Positions 1-10,028 of a stretch of 64,000 nucleotides of DNA are shown here, in pieces; position 1 is the stretch's first letter, and each line of letters opens with the position of its first letter. The position numbers were made by a program, and so were the translations under genes. The notes beneath the pieces are model-generated. The model did no database searches and was not told where the DNA came from. It worked only from the letters and a program-made list of their open reading frames with translations. The DNA comes from CAZYLZ01 sp964648335 (GTDB lineage Bacteria; Patescibacteriota; Minisyncoccia; Phycocordibacterales; UBA2100), in NCBI GenBank assembly GCA_964648335.1, contig CAZYLZ010000001.1, positions 104,165 through 168,164 on the forward strand, in the 5' to 3' direction.

Positions 1-3000
1 TCCGTACAAGCGGCTCTACAGGAACCTACGGCTTTGCAGTCTCTGGTGGAAGCTTGAATGCGAGTTTCTACCGCGTGCAAAACACGGATGCAAGCGGTCT
101 CTCCCTGTCGGGCACGCCGACAGTGACTTCGCTTGCCGATGGCGACTTCGAGCTCTCGACTAACAGCGGTTCTTTGATCACGGTGGCAAGCACTGTCATC
201 GACGCTAATCCGCTCGCGGAATTCCAGAGAGTCCGATTCGCGACCACAACCGGAATCACGGCGGGCTTCAACGTGACCGAAACAGGAACGCCGTCGTCGT
301 ATTGGTGGTTCCGCAGCCACTACGGCAACTTTGCCGGGGAGAGCTACGACAATGATCCAGGAGGGGACCCTGGTCACATACACTGGGACGACTCGGGCTT
401 CACGATATCGGTGGCAGGTACCGTCTATACGGACGAAGGCGTCACTCATGCGACGAATCCGCTGTGCGACGGATCGACACCAGTGGTGAAGCTTGTCGTA
501 AGCGGTGCTGCAAGCTACACGGCAAGCTGTGCTTCTGGATCAGGGGCGTACTTGATGCCTGCGGTGCAGTTTAGCGGGGATGCGGTATTCACGGTATTTC
601 TCGATACCAATGGCGGCACGCGTGCCGCGACCGTAACGCGGACTCCAAGCATCAATCTTACCGGCCTCGACCTCTATCAGAATGCCCTCGTCGTCCGACA
701 CGAAGGATCCTCTGCGCTTACCATTGCGAATCTTGCGCTCTACGATTCGAGCGACGACTCCGACATTGCCTACACTGCTACGACAGGATCGCCGGACGCT
801 CTGGTGCTCGAGCCCGACAATGAGCTCTATGTCCTCACCGGAAAGACCTTCGCACCGGGCGGCAATGTCACCTTGACGAGCGGCGGATCAGGAACGAACC
901 GCGATGCGCGCCTCTTCGTCGCGACGAGCTCCGTGTATGCTGCATCCACGACCGAATCACATTCGATCGGCGGTAACCTGGTCGTCTCGGGAAGCTCGAC
1001 GTTCACTACCGCCTCAACCACTTTCACATTTACCGCGACAACCACCGGAAAGTCGATCTATACCGCACAGCCGATTACGTTCCATGATGCGACATTCAAC
1101 GGGTCGGGCGCCAACTGGAACTTCGTAAGCGCGACGACATCGACCACGACCATATCGCACGCACTTACGATAACTGCTGGAACGATCTCGGGTACGAGCG
1201 ACATCAAGGTCTCGACGGGAGGCATCTCGGGCTCGGGCACCGTCGCCATGACCGGGGGCACGGTCCGGCTCGAAGGAACGGGCAGTTTCGGCAATGGAAC
1301 AGCCTGGCAGTTCTTCAACCTGATAGCTGGCAACGGGTCCGGATCGGGCACGATAACTAAAAGCGGTGCCGGTACGACTACCATAAGTAATGTACTCACC
1401 GTCGCGACAAACGAAGCGCTCCAAGCAGGATCATCGGACTGGGTACTTAGTAAGGGCGGGACGCCGTTCATAGTCAACGGTCTGTTCACCGTGCAGACCG
1501 CGCCGTTCTACTACACGGCGACCACCTCGACTTCGGTGAAGGCGACGACCTATGCGGCATTGACGCTTGCTCCTGCTGCCGCAGGCACGCCAACCTTCAC
1601 ACTCTTGGGCGGAACGCTCTCCGCCACCAACTTGACGATCGGCGGGGCCAATCCGGTGACAGTGACTGCCGACACGAACGATCCATCGCTTTCGATCACC
1701 GGAGACGTTACTATCGGTTCGAGCTCTACACTCATCGCATCGAATGTCGGCGCCTTCGATGTCGGTGGCAGCTGGACGAACTCGGGTGTTTTCACGCACT
1801 CGAGCAACACGGTTCGCTTCAATGGAAGTGCGGTAGGCAAGACCATCACACCAGGATCGTCCTCGTTCTACAATCTGACCATCGATGGTCCATCCGGAGG
1901 CTGGACGATAAACGGCAACGCGACTTCGACCAACAACACAACTCTCACCAACGCCACCAGCTTTACCGTTTCGCCGAATGTATCCTTGGCGGTCTTGGGT
2001 ACGTTCACGAATTCCGTGGGAGGCTCGAGCACGACCTGGGCGACCTCGACGCTCTTCCTCAACTCGGGCACGAGCTACTCTCTGAATACTAAGACGGCCG
2101 CGACCGAGGTGTACGGCACACTAGTAGTAGGTGCCAATACCGATATCCGCATGTGGAACTCGTCGGCTGCAACGACCAGCGTCAACGCGACCGGCTCTCT
2201 TTACTCGCAAGACCACGCTGCGGTCGACGGAAGCCTCTATATCTGGGGCGAGTACATACGTAGTTCGGGATCGGACTACTGGAGCTATGCCACCGACTTC
2301 GATGGAACATCGCTCGGCGGCTCATCGCGCCAGGTGAACGTGCGCGTGGCCACGAGCTCTTCGATATCGATGACGGCGGGCGTGCTCGACATCATCGGTG
2401 CCCCCACTGCTTCGACGACCATCCAAGTACAAAGCACAGGCAATTACTCGTTCGGTGTCTCAGGAGGCACCTTGAATGCGAGTTACTACGTCTTGAGAGA
2501 CACCGATGCTAATGGCCTCAACCTCACTGGTTCTCCCACTATCACCTCTTTGTCGCGCGGAGACTTCTTGCTCGGGGTCAATGGCGGCACGACGATGACA
2601 GTCGCCGGAAGCGTCATAACGACGAACCCGCTCAAGATTATGCTCGGAAACAAATTCGCGACCTCGACAGGAATCACCTCGGGATCGAACGTGAAGGTGA
2701 CTGGCACAACCGGATCGTTCTGGAAGTTCAACCTGCACTACGGCGCCCTCGGCGGAGAGTCGTATGACGACGATCCGGGAGGGAATCCGGGCTATGTGCG
2801 CTGGGACGACAGTGACGGCAACATCGTCATCGCAGGTACCGTTTATTCAGACGAAGGGTCGACAGTAAGTACTGTATGCGACAACTCGACGCAGGTAGTG
2901 CATCTCATGGTCGAGGCCGCAGGCAGCTATACCGGATCGTGCAATAGCTTGACAGGCGCCTACACGATTTCGAATGTGTCGTATAACCCGGGTGACAACC

Positions 3001-6000
3001 TTACTGTGTACCTCGATACGAACGGCGGACGTCGCGGTGCCAATATCAGTACCGATCCGAGCGTTAGTATCTCAGGCATGGACATCTATGAGAATCGCGT
3101 CATCGTCCGCCACGAAGATACTGCGCCGCTTACCATCGCTGACATGGCCATATTCGACCACGACAGCGACTCGGACATACCATTTAACGCGACCGATGCC
3201 GGATCGGACACACTGGTAGTCGAACCGGATACCAAACTCATCGTCTGGACGGGTAAGACATTCGCACCGGCAGGCGACATCACCCTGCAATCCGGCGGAT
3301 CCGGAAATGTCTGGGACGGATCGCTCCAGCTATTCAATAACGCGGTCTTCTCTTCTTCGGGAACGCAGTCGCACACGATTGGCGGAAATCTGACGGTAGG
3401 TACTGGTGCAAGTCTCCAAGCGGCAAGTACGACCTTTACCTTTACTGCTACGACTACCGGCAAGACAATCACGCCGAACGGCTCGAGCTTCTACAACCTC
3501 GTGTTCAACGGCTCGGGTGGAAACTGGGCGTTCTCGAACTCGACCGCGACCACGTCGAACGACTTCACAATCACGACCGGTACCGTCACCTTGCCGACGG
3601 CGACCACAACCGTAGGCGGTTCGTTCCAGAACAACGGCGGAACCTTCATGCATAACAATGGCGCGGTCGTCATGAGCTCGACGGCCTCTGGAAAGACCGT
3701 CAAAGCAGGAACAAACAATCCGTTCTACACCCTTGCCTTCAATGGCGTCGGGGGCGCATGGACCATGACCGACACGAACGCGACGTCTTCGAACAATTTC
3801 ACGATAACCAACGGAAGCGTCACCGCGCCGACAGGGGTCCTGGCAGTGGGCGGCTCGTTCCAAAATGCTGGCACGTATACCAACAGCAGCGGAACACTCA
3901 AGCTCACTGCCGTAGCGGTCGGTAAGATCCTGCAGACCGGATCGTCGAATCTCTACAACCTCGTCGTAAACGGATCGGGCGGTGCTTGGACATGGAGCGA
4001 CACGAACGCGACGACAACGAACACCGTAACTATCTCAAGCGGTACACTCACACTTCCTGCGGGAACGCTCGCAGTCTTAGGTTCGTACGATTCGACCGGC
4101 GGGGCATTCACGCCAGGAACCGGAACGGTCCGATTTGCGGCGACCGCGACTGGAAAGACCGTCACGCCGAGCTCCTCTTCGTTCTACAACCTCGTATTCG
4201 ACTCTGCGACCGGAGGATGGACCATCACGGGAAATGCGACCTCGACCAATAACACATCCATACTCAATGCATCCAACTTCACACTCTCACCAGGCGTGTC
4301 GCTCGGAGTGTCCGGTGCCTTCACGAATTCGGTAGGCGGAGCGAATACCACATTCACGAACTCGACCCTCTACTTGAATTCGGCTTCGACCTATTCAATA
4401 AATACGAAAACGGCTCCAGCTGAGGTATACGGCACGCTATTAATAGGTGGGAACACCGACGTTCGCATGTGGAATTCGTCTGCTGCAACGACCAGCGTCA
4501 ACTCGACCGGCTCTCTCTACTCGCAAGACCACGCTGCGGTCGACGGTAGTTTGGCAATCTATGGAGAGTATGTCCGGACGTCAGGTACCGAATACTGGAC
4601 GTATGCTACCGACTTCGACGGCACCGCGCTTGGTGGTTCTTCTCGTGCTGTCACCGTAAACGTCGCTACCAGCTCTACCCTGGCCTTCTCGGGCGGAACC
4701 CTCAACATGACCGGAGCGGTTGGAGCGACGACGACGGTCCGCACGACCGGATCTACTGGTACCTACAGCTTTGCGGTTTCTGGCGGCACCATCGACGCTA
4801 GCTACTATAGAATCCAAAATACCGACACGAACGGCCTTTCTATCTCGGGATCTCCGGCAATCACCTCGCTCTCCAACGGCGATTACGAGCTCTACACCAA
4901 TGGAGGCACCATGATGACGATCGCCGCAGCGGCAATCGACGCAAATGCGAGCCTCTCCGTAAGTAATGTCCGTTTCGCCACCTCGACCGGAATCGCCAGC
5001 GGTTACAACGTGACGCGAACCGGCACGCCGATAAACGCATGGACATTTACCGGTCACTACGGAAACTACGCGGGCGAGAATTATGACAACGACGGCGGAG
5101 ATGCCTGTGGAAAAATCCGGTGGGACGACAGTACCTGTCTTCTCGTAAGCCAGGATCACTACCGCTGGCGAGCTGACGACGGCGGAGAAGGAGCTCCGAA
5201 TTCGGACTGGTACGATCTTACGTTCTCCAAACGCCAGAAGATTGGCATCACCAACAACGTAGCGACCGCATACACGAACCTACCGGTCAAGCTCATCGTT
5301 AACTACGACGGCGATATGCAGAGCGATTTCGACGACCTGCGGTTCACCGATTCAAGCGGCACGACGACCTTGCGCTATTGGATCGAGTCATCGACTGCAT
5401 CGGCGTCTTCAACTCTCTGGGTCAAGGTCCCGTCACTGCCGGCATCGGGCTCCGCTGTCGTGTATATGTACTACGGCAACAACTCGACGACTACCGCGTC
5501 GAGTGGCACGAATACGTTCAAGTTCTTCGACGACTTCGAAGACAACAACATCACTGAGTACTCAGGCAATACGACCATGTTCACGACGAGCACGAGCTTC
5601 AATCATGACGGTACCTACGGACTCGATGCAGGATCAAACTTCGACCAGAGAACTACCGGCGGTATCTATCGGACGGGATCCTTGTCGGCACGCGGCGATA
5701 CTGTGAGCTTCTATCAGTATGTCGACAACGCGATTCCCGACGAGCCATGTACACTCTTTGGTGTCCAAGGATCCGGGTCGAACTATGCGGTTTGTCTCGA
5801 TCAGGACCCATCTGACAAGGTGTCGATCTCGAAAAACGTCACATCGAACGACGAAGGTGGTACAGTGCTCGCTTCGACGACCCTGAGCTGGGCGACCGGC
5901 TGGTATCAGGTGAAGGTCGATTGGCTCACCACTAACGCGATAAACGTAAACGTCTATAACAGCTCTGGTGCGCTCTTCGCGACCGCCACGGCAAGCGACT

Positions 6001-7412
6001 CAACGTGGTCGAGCGGCGGTGTCGGCTTCAGCTATTGGTTCATGTACGGCGGATGGGACACGTATACCGTCAAGCAGTACGTCGCTACGGATCCGAGCTA
6101 TAAGTTCGGCGTCGAACAGACGTATGGCGGCGCTACCTGGTATGCTGCGGAGGACACGGCGTACACCACCCGCAGCTACGGAAATAACCTACGCCTTCGT
6201 TTCTCGATTCAGAACACCGCGAGCGCTGTCTTCGGTCGCCTCTTCCGACTGCAATACGCACCGAAAGCCTCGGCGCTTAACTGCGAATCGGTCCCGTATG
6301 TAAACTACAACGACGTACCTACGCACGCCGGCGGGTGTGGATCGTCCGCCGCGTGCATGGCATCGACCACCAATTATGCAAGCGGCGATGTGACCGCGGG
6401 TCTCCTTACGTATCCCGCATCAGCTACCTTCAATGCCGGGTCGGTGATTGAAGAGCCGTCAAACCAGACCGCAAGCTCCACGGTCTCGGCAGCAGGTGCT
6501 ACCGAAGTTGAGTACAACTTCCAGATGACAGCAAATGCCACGGACAATACCTACTGCTTCAGGGCGTCCAATGGCGGCAGCGACCTTGATAACTACACGC
6601 ACGTCGCAGAACTCGACATGATCTACGTTCCGATCATCTCGAACCATAAGCTCAATAACGATGCGGATATCGCCCTCACCGAAGGAGCATCGACCACCAT
6701 CGCGGTCACCGCGACCGTGACCGATCAGAACGGCTACGCCGACCTGAGTCTCGCTTCCTCGACTGTCTATCGTTCGGGCGTCGGATCGATCTGCAGCGCC
6801 GACGCAAACTCGTGCTACCGTCTCGGTACATCATCCTGCTCGTATTCTGGCTGCTCTGGAGCTTCGTGCACGCTTACGTGCAATGCGAACGTTCAGTACA
6901 TCGCCGATCCAACCGACGTAGGCAGCTCCTATTCTGCAGAGAGCTGGCTCTCGGAATTGTGGATTACCGACCTCGAGGGCAATACGGCGACTTCGTCATC
7001 GGTATCGGTCGATCTCCTGACCCTTTACGGCCTTACCGTGAATACGGCGAATATCGACTTCGGCTCTCTCTCGGTCGGATCGACGACGGAGAATGTGAAT
7101 GCGACGACGACTATCCAGAACACAGGTAACACGAACATCAACATCTCGGTCGCCGGAACCGATCTGGCCGGAACGCAGGGAACCATCGCAGTGGGTGAGA
7201 TCAAGTATGCGACTACGACGTTCGCGTACGGAAGCTGCGCGGTCTGCCAGTTCCTGACTGGCGGCGCAACACCGGTCGTCGTCGATCTTCCGAAGCCGAC
7301 GTCGACTTCGACGCCTATCACAGACGATCTGTACTGGGGTCTTAACATCCCGAACGGCACGAGCGCCGAGCTTCATAGCGGTACTAATACGTTCTTAGCA
7401 ACATCGCCATAA
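1..7412 (+). CDS. Giant Ser/Thr-rich repeat surface protein, 5'-truncated by the window edge
   Basis: The frame is open to base 3 and encodes more of the same repeat upstream of the first start-like codon (TTG at 54), so the gene begins before the window. At least 2468 residues are present. Very rich in Thr, Ser, Gly and Asn. Three large modules begin at 54, 2472 and 4791 with the same block (a Y-Y/F-R-x-x-D-T-D/N-A/T-N/S-G-L pattern followed by TSL and GDF/GDY). The second module contains an array of 77-residue repeats. A DUF2341-like segment (WYDLTFSKRQKI onward, about 5205-5520) is followed by a lectin-like segment starting FFDDFED. The C-terminal ~250 residues match the end of the gene at 12694. 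Likely a secreted beta-rich surface protein or adhesin; the repeat content and family are seen, the role is inferred. No sorting motif such as LPXTG is visible at the C-terminus. Confidence 0.85.
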   Translation, partial: RTSGSTGTYGFAVSGGSLNASFYRVQNTDASGLSLSGTPTVTSLADGDFELSTNSGSLITVASTVIDANPLAEFQRVRFATTTGITAGFNVTETGTPSSYWWFRSHYGNFAGESYDNDPGGDPGHIHWDDSGFTISVAGTVYTDEGVTHATNPLCDGSTPVVKLVVSGAASYTASCASGSGAYLMPAVQFSGDAVFTVFLDTNGGTRAATVTRTPSINLTGLDLYQNALVVRHEGSSALTIANLALYDSSDDSDIAYTATTGSPDALVLEPDNELYVLTGKTFAPGGNVTLTSGGSGTNRDARLFVATSSVYAASTTESHSIGGNLVVSGSSTFTTASTTFTFTATTTGKSIYTAQPITFHDATFNGSGANWNFVSATTSTTTISHALTITAGTISGTSDIKVSTGGISGSGTVAMTGGTVRLEGTGSFGNGTAWQFFNLIAGNGSGSGTITKSGAGTTTISNVLTVATNEALQAGSSDWVLSKGGTPFIVNGLFTVQTAPFYYTATTSTSVKATTYAALTLAPAAAGTPTFTLLGGTLSATNLTIGGANPVTVTADTNDPSLSITGDVTIGSSSTLIASNVGAFDVGGSWTNSGVFTHSSNTVRFNGSAVGKTITPGSSSFYNLTIDGPSGGWTINGNATSTNNTTLTNATSFTVSPNVSLAVLGTFTNSVGGSSTTWATSTLFLNSGTSYSLNTKTAATEVYGTLVVGANTDIRMWNSSAATTSVNATGSLYSQDHAAVDGSLYIWGEYIRSSGSDYWSYATDFDGTSLGGSSRQVNVRVATSSSISMTAGVLDIIGAPTASTTIQVQSTGNYSFGVSGGTLNASYYVLRDTDANGLNLTGSPTITSLSRGDFLLGVNGGTTMTVAGSVITTNPLKIMLGNKFATSTGITSGSNVKVTGTTGSFWKFNLHYGALGGESYDDDPGGNPGYVRWDDSDGNIVIAGTVYSDEGSTVSTVCDNSTQVVHLMVEAAGSYTGSCNSLTGAYTISNVSYNPGDNLTVYLDTNGGRRGANISTDPSVSISGMDIYENRVIVRHEDTAPLTIADMAIFDHDSDSDIPFNATDAGSDTLVVEPDTKLIVWTGKTFAPAGDITLQSGGSGNVWDGSLQLFNNAVFSSSGTQSHTIGGNLTVGTGASLQAASTTFTFTATTTGKTITPNGSSFYNLVFNGSGGNWAFSNSTATTSNDFTITTGTVTLPTATTTVGGSFQNNGGTFMHNNGAVVMSSTASGKTVKAGTNNPFYTLAFNGVGGAWTMTDTNATSSNNFTITNGSVTAPTGVLAVGGSFQNAGTYTNSSGTLKLTAVAVGKILQTGSSNLYNLVVNGSGGAWTWSDTNATTTNTVTISSGTLTLPAGTLAVLGSYDSTGGAFTPGTGTVRFAATATGKTVTPSSSSFYNLVFDSATGGWTITGNATSTNNTSILNASNFTLSPGVSLGVSGAFTNSVGGANTTFTNSTLYLNSASTYSINTKTAPAEVYGTLLIGGNTDVRMWNSSAATTSVNSTGSLYSQDHAAVDGSLAIYGEYVRTSGTEYWTYATDFDGTALGGSSRAVTVNVATSSTLAFSGGTLNMTGAVGATTTVRTTGSTGTYSFAVSGGTIDASYYRIQNTDTNGLSISGSPAITSLSNGDYELYTNGGTMMTIAAAAIDANASLSVSNVRFATSTGIASGYNVTRTGTPINAWTFTGHYGNYAGENYDNDGGDACGKIRWDDSTCLLVSQDHYRWRADDGGEGAPNSDWYDLTFSKRQKIGITNNVATAYTNLPVKLIVNYDGDMQSDFDDLRFTDSSGTTTLRYWIESSTASASSTLWVKVPSLPASGSAVVYMYYGNNSTTTASSGTNTFKFFDDFEDNNITEYSGNTTMFTTSTSFNHDGTYGLDAGSNFDQRTTGGIYRTGSLSARGDTVSFYQYVDNAIPDEPCTLFGVQGSGSNYAVCLDQDPSDKVSISKNVTSNDEGGTVLASTTLSWATGWYQVKVDWLTTNAINVNVYNSSGALFATATASDSTWSSGGVGFSYWFMYGGWDTYTVKQYVATDPSYKFGVEQTYGGATWYAAEDTAYTTRSYGNNLRLRFSIQNTASAVFGRLFRLQYAPKASALNCESVPYVNYNDVPTHAGGCGSSAACMASTTNYASGDVTAGLLTYPASATFNAGSVIEEPSNQTASSTVSAAGATEVEYNFQMTANATDNTYCFRASNGGSDLDNYTHVAELDMIYVPIISNHKLNNDADIALTEGASTTIAVTATVTDQNGYADLSLASSTVYRSGVGSICSADANSCYRLGTSSCSYSGCSGASCTLTCNANVQYIADPTDVGSSYSAESWLSELWITDLEGNTATSSSVSVDLLTLYGLTVNTANIDFGSLSVGSTTENVNATTTIQNTGNTNINISVAGTDLAGTQGTIAVGEIKYATTTFAYGSCAVCQFLTGGATPVVVDLPKPTSTSTPITDDLYWGLNIPNGTSAELHSGTNTFLATSP
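54..5150 (+). repeat. Three long in-frame modules (~2.4 kb) in the giant protein
   Basis: Equivalent positions are 54, 2472 and 4791, giving periods of 2418 and 2319 bases. Each module opens with the same 100-130 residue block, including GESYDxDPGG-like or GENYDNDGGD-like segments and a WDDS motif. The third copy passes into the DUF2341-like region. The copies are diverged at DNA level but plainly homologous as protein. Confidence 0.75.
3459..4382 (+). repeat. Tandem 77-residue repeats with exact 231-base period
   Basis: The motif G-K-T/I-x-x-x-x-x-x-x-x-Y-N/T-L-x-F/V-x-G/S recurs with its first Gly codon at 3459, 3690, 3921 and 4152, exactly 231 bases apart each time. A more distant copy begins at 1836. 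The fourth unit grades into a different sequence. Confidence 0.8.
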
Positions 7413-7416
7413 CCAT

Positions 7417-8103
7417 ATGAACCAACAAACACAACCACAGTCACGTGTCTCATCAGTAGCACGACTCGTGACCATGCCTGCGATCCTACTTCTCATTGCG
7501 GCTGCTGTGCTCGCGTACTTGTTTCTCCGTTCGAATACCGAGCTTTCGAACGTATATGCCGACTACGACCGATCGGGGAAGACATATTCGGATGCGGCGT
7601 TTCTGGTCGGTTCTAACAGCAATCCGCTCCGTATCGAGCTCAATCAGGTGCTTGCCGAAGTTCTTGGCAAGGCCATGACTCCGGACGAGCGGATGGAAAA
7701 AGTACGGCGCGGCAGGGAATTACTCGTCGAATCAGCACGACAGATTGATGCTATCGGAGACAGCGGTGACGTATCGTCGAGTTCAATCAAGCTTCTCGAC
7801 TCGACGTCGCGCGGATTGGGGAACCTCTATGCTCGACCTGGAGCGGCGAAAGTGGTCGAACTCTCACGAACGAAGAGCAACATGATTGCGGACATCCGCG
7901 GGCTCTCGTACAAGACCAACTACTACATCTCGCAGATCTTCGACCGTATCGAGCGGGATGGAGGAGCGCTGACTCAGGATCATATTAAGGAGCTCAACGC
8001 GAGGATCCCCGAACTGGAGGCTGAATTTGACCGCCGAGCGAACCTGTACACTGATCTCGAGAGCATCAACTATAAGATACAGAACGAGATGGCTGGCAGA
8101 TGA
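7417..8103 (+). CDS. Membrane-anchored protein with extracellular helical domain, unknown
   Basis: 228 residues, starting 4 bases after the stop of the giant protein, so probably co-transcribed. One transmembrane segment at about residues 20-41 follows a short polar N-terminus. The rest is charged and mostly helical (residues 50-228) with a likely coiled coil near the C-terminus (KELNARIPELEAEFDRRA). I recognise no family. Position suggests an accessory membrane protein for the upstream surface protein; this is inference. Confidence 0.8.
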   Translation: MNQQTQPQSRVSSVARLVTMPAILLLIAAAVLAYLFLRSNTELSNVYADYDRSGKTYSDAAFLVGSNSNPLRIELNQVLAEVLGKAMTPDERMEKVRRGRELLVESARQIDAIGDSGDVSSSSIKLLDSTSRGLGNLYARPGAAKVVELSRTKSNMIADIRGLSYKTNYYISQIFDRIERDGGALTQDHIKELNARIPELEAEFDRRANLYTDLESINYKIQNEMAGR

Positions 8104-8137
8104 CCTCTATGAAGCGTGGATTGCAGGGCGGACGTTG

Positions 8138-8146
8138 TGGTAAACT
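8138..8146 (+). promoter_or_regulatory. Extended -10 promoter for the gene at 8155
   Basis: TGG-TAAACT ends 8 bases before an ATG. Transcription would start about 2-3 bases before the ATG, giving a near-leaderless mRNA. No convincing -35. Confidence 0.45.
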
Positions 8147-8154
8147 TATCCGAT

Positions 8155-8502
8155 ATGGATGAACAGATACCGCCAGTACCACCGGTGCCGCGCCGAACGC
8201 GCCCAGGCCTTTTCTCCCGCATTTGGCACACCGCCGTGGTCGCCTTCGATAATCTCTTGGATTCTTCGGTCAGGAATGTGGCTATCATGTGGCGTGAGTT
8301 CGACCTCTTCTTTGGTGCACTCGCGTTCTTCGTTGGACTCCTCGGTTTCGACGCCGGTAAGTTCTGCGACGGCAACACAGCCGACTACCTCTCATGCACA
8401 CGGCCTACCGCCTACTACTATTTCGATTCGATCGACATCGCACTCGTCGTCCTCGGTGCTTTCTTTATCATGTTGTGGACTCTGAAGCGCGCTCGGCGAT
8501 AG
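8155..8502 (+). CDS. Small two-pass membrane protein, unknown
   Basis: 115 residues from the ATG at 8155. An upstream in-frame GTG at 8116 would lie before the predicted transcription start, so it is not used here. The N-terminus is acidic then Pro-rich (MDEQIPPVPPVPRRTRPG). Two hydrophobic segments, about residues 50-68 and 90-108, flank a short loop with two Cys (FCDGNTADYLSC). It ends in a basic tail. No family recognised. Confidence 0.65.
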   Translation: MDEQIPPVPPVPRRTRPGLFSRIWHTAVVAFDNLLDSSVRNVAIMWREFDLFFGALAFFVGLLGFDAGKFCDGNTADYLSCTRPTAYYYFDSIDIALVVLGAFFIMLWTLKRARR

Positions 8503-8538
8503 ATTGTTTCTAGTACTGGATATCTGGGTAACGGGGGA

Positions 8539-8547
8539 TGATACAAT
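8539..8547 (+). promoter_or_regulatory. Extended -10 promoter for the Fn3-like/ABC operon
   Basis: TGA-TACAAT lies 41 bases before the ATG at 8588, after the stop of the preceding gene. There is no clear -35. It would drive 8588-12588. Confidence 0.45.
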
Positions 8548-8587
8548 TCCACTATGTGTTTTAGTGTTTTAACACGCGGCTAACCGT

Positions 8588-10027
8588 ATGAGCGTGCATT
8601 CCTTCCGATATCCGCTCTCTATATTCGCGTTCTCTATGGCGTTCGCCGCAGCGTTCCAGACTTCTGTCGCGCTCGCCGCCGAAATCTCAGATGTGAAGAT
8701 AACCGGCGTTGATGACGGATCGGCGACCATAAATTGGAACACCGATATTTCGACCGATGCGACCGTTAATTTCGGCATAGATCCGCGCGTGGGCATTGAG
8801 CGTGATCCACTCTTTGACAAGAAAGAGCATTCCATAGTGGTCGACAGGCTCGACCCCGCTACAACGTATTATTTTCGCGTCATTTCCACTGACGCGCAGG
8901 GTAATAAGAGTGCGACGGCAGGGTATCAGTTTACGACCAAGAGTAACGACAAGAAAACGGCAAAGAAGGCGGTGACCGAGATAGAAAAGATCAAGGATCC
9001 CGAGGCGCTCAAAGAAGTGATCGAAGAGGTGCAGAAGGTCGCGAGCGATGTCATCAGGCCACCGTCGATTCAGGGTGAGCCGAAGGTGATAGCCGCCAAC
9101 GACCATGCGGACATTATTTGGACGACCGACCGCAACGCGAGCTCTATGGTGTATTTTGCCAAGGATGCGGAGTTTGATCCGGCTGCCGCGAACCCGTACC
9201 CGACAGCACAAGGCGACCCGAACGACTCGACCATGAAGCACACAATTACCCTCGTGGGGTTGAGCCCGTCAACCTTGTATCATTACAAGGTTTCATCGGA
9301 AGACTCTGCGGGAATGACCGGAGAGTCCGAAGACAACACTTTTAAGACCAATGCGACCTTGCCGCAGATCATCAACCCGACCATAAGCCGGATCCAAGAG
9401 ACCGCGGCGACCGTGAGCTGGGCCACTGGCGGCGTACTTTCGAAGGGTGTGGTCGAGTATACGAACCTACGTTCCAAAGTCACCAAATCTGCAGGTAATC
9501 CGGTGTTTTTGACGAACCATAGCATTCAGTTATCGGGACTCGATTTTGGAACTCGCTATTCAGTAGTCATTACCTCGACCAACGAGGCGGGAAACGAAGT
9601 CGCGAGCAAGCCGCTGACGTTTCTCACCGTACGCGATATCGTCCCGCCGGCCATCGCTAAGGTCAACAACGAATCGACGCTCTTTCCGAGCGAAGACGTA
9701 AAGATACAGACGATCATTTCGTGGGAGACAGACGAGCCCTCCTTCTGTCAGGTTCATTACACGCAGGGACTCGTGCTTGCTGCGGGAGAGCAGGGCGACG
9801 TCTTGCCGCTCGAATCAAACCCGCTTACCTCGCATACACAGGTTATCGTCGGATTTGCTCCTGCAACCGTGTATAAGTTTTGGATGCTCTGTCATGACGA
9901 AGCAGATAACGAGGCGCGATCCGAAGATTACGTGCTTATCACTCCGGTGAAAGAGAAGAGCATCATCGATATCATCCTCGAAAACTTCCAAGGAACATTC
10001 GGCTGGCTCAAGAACATCAAAGGATAA
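8588..10027 (+). CDS. Secreted protein with repeated fibronectin type III-like domains
   Basis: 479 residues. The signal peptide is about residues 1-27 (basic start, hydrophobic core, ALAAE). Three to four Fn3-like or purple-acid-phosphatase-N-like domains follow (about 28-118, 160-258, 260-350, 350-455), each with the W-x-T-D/G and L-x-P-x-T-x-Y-x-F/Y-x-V pattern. A charged helical linker (about 119-158) separates the first two. The gene is 1 base upstream of the ABC ATPase gene, so it is the first gene of a three-gene operon. It may be the extracellular partner or substrate of the transporter; the domains are seen, the role is inferred. Confidence 0.8.
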   Translation: MSVHSFRYPLSIFAFSMAFAAAFQTSVALAAEISDVKITGVDDGSATINWNTDISTDATVNFGIDPRVGIERDPLFDKKEHSIVVDRLDPATTYYFRVISTDAQGNKSATAGYQFTTKSNDKKTAKKAVTEIEKIKDPEALKEVIEEVQKVASDVIRPPSIQGEPKVIAANDHADIIWTTDRNASSMVYFAKDAEFDPAAANPYPTAQGDPNDSTMKHTITLVGLSPSTLYHYKVSSEDSAGMTGESEDNTFKTNATLPQIINPTISRIQETAATVSWATGGVLSKGVVEYTNLRSKVTKSAGNPVFLTNHSIQLSGLDFGTRYSVVITSTNEAGNEVASKPLTFLTVRDIVPPAIAKVNNESTLFPSEDVKIQTIISWETDEPSFCQVHYTQGLVLAAGEQGDVLPLESNPLTSHTQVIVGFAPATVYKFWMLCHDEADNEARSEDYVLITPVKEKSIIDIILENFQGTFGWLKNIKG

Positions 10028-10028
10028 T

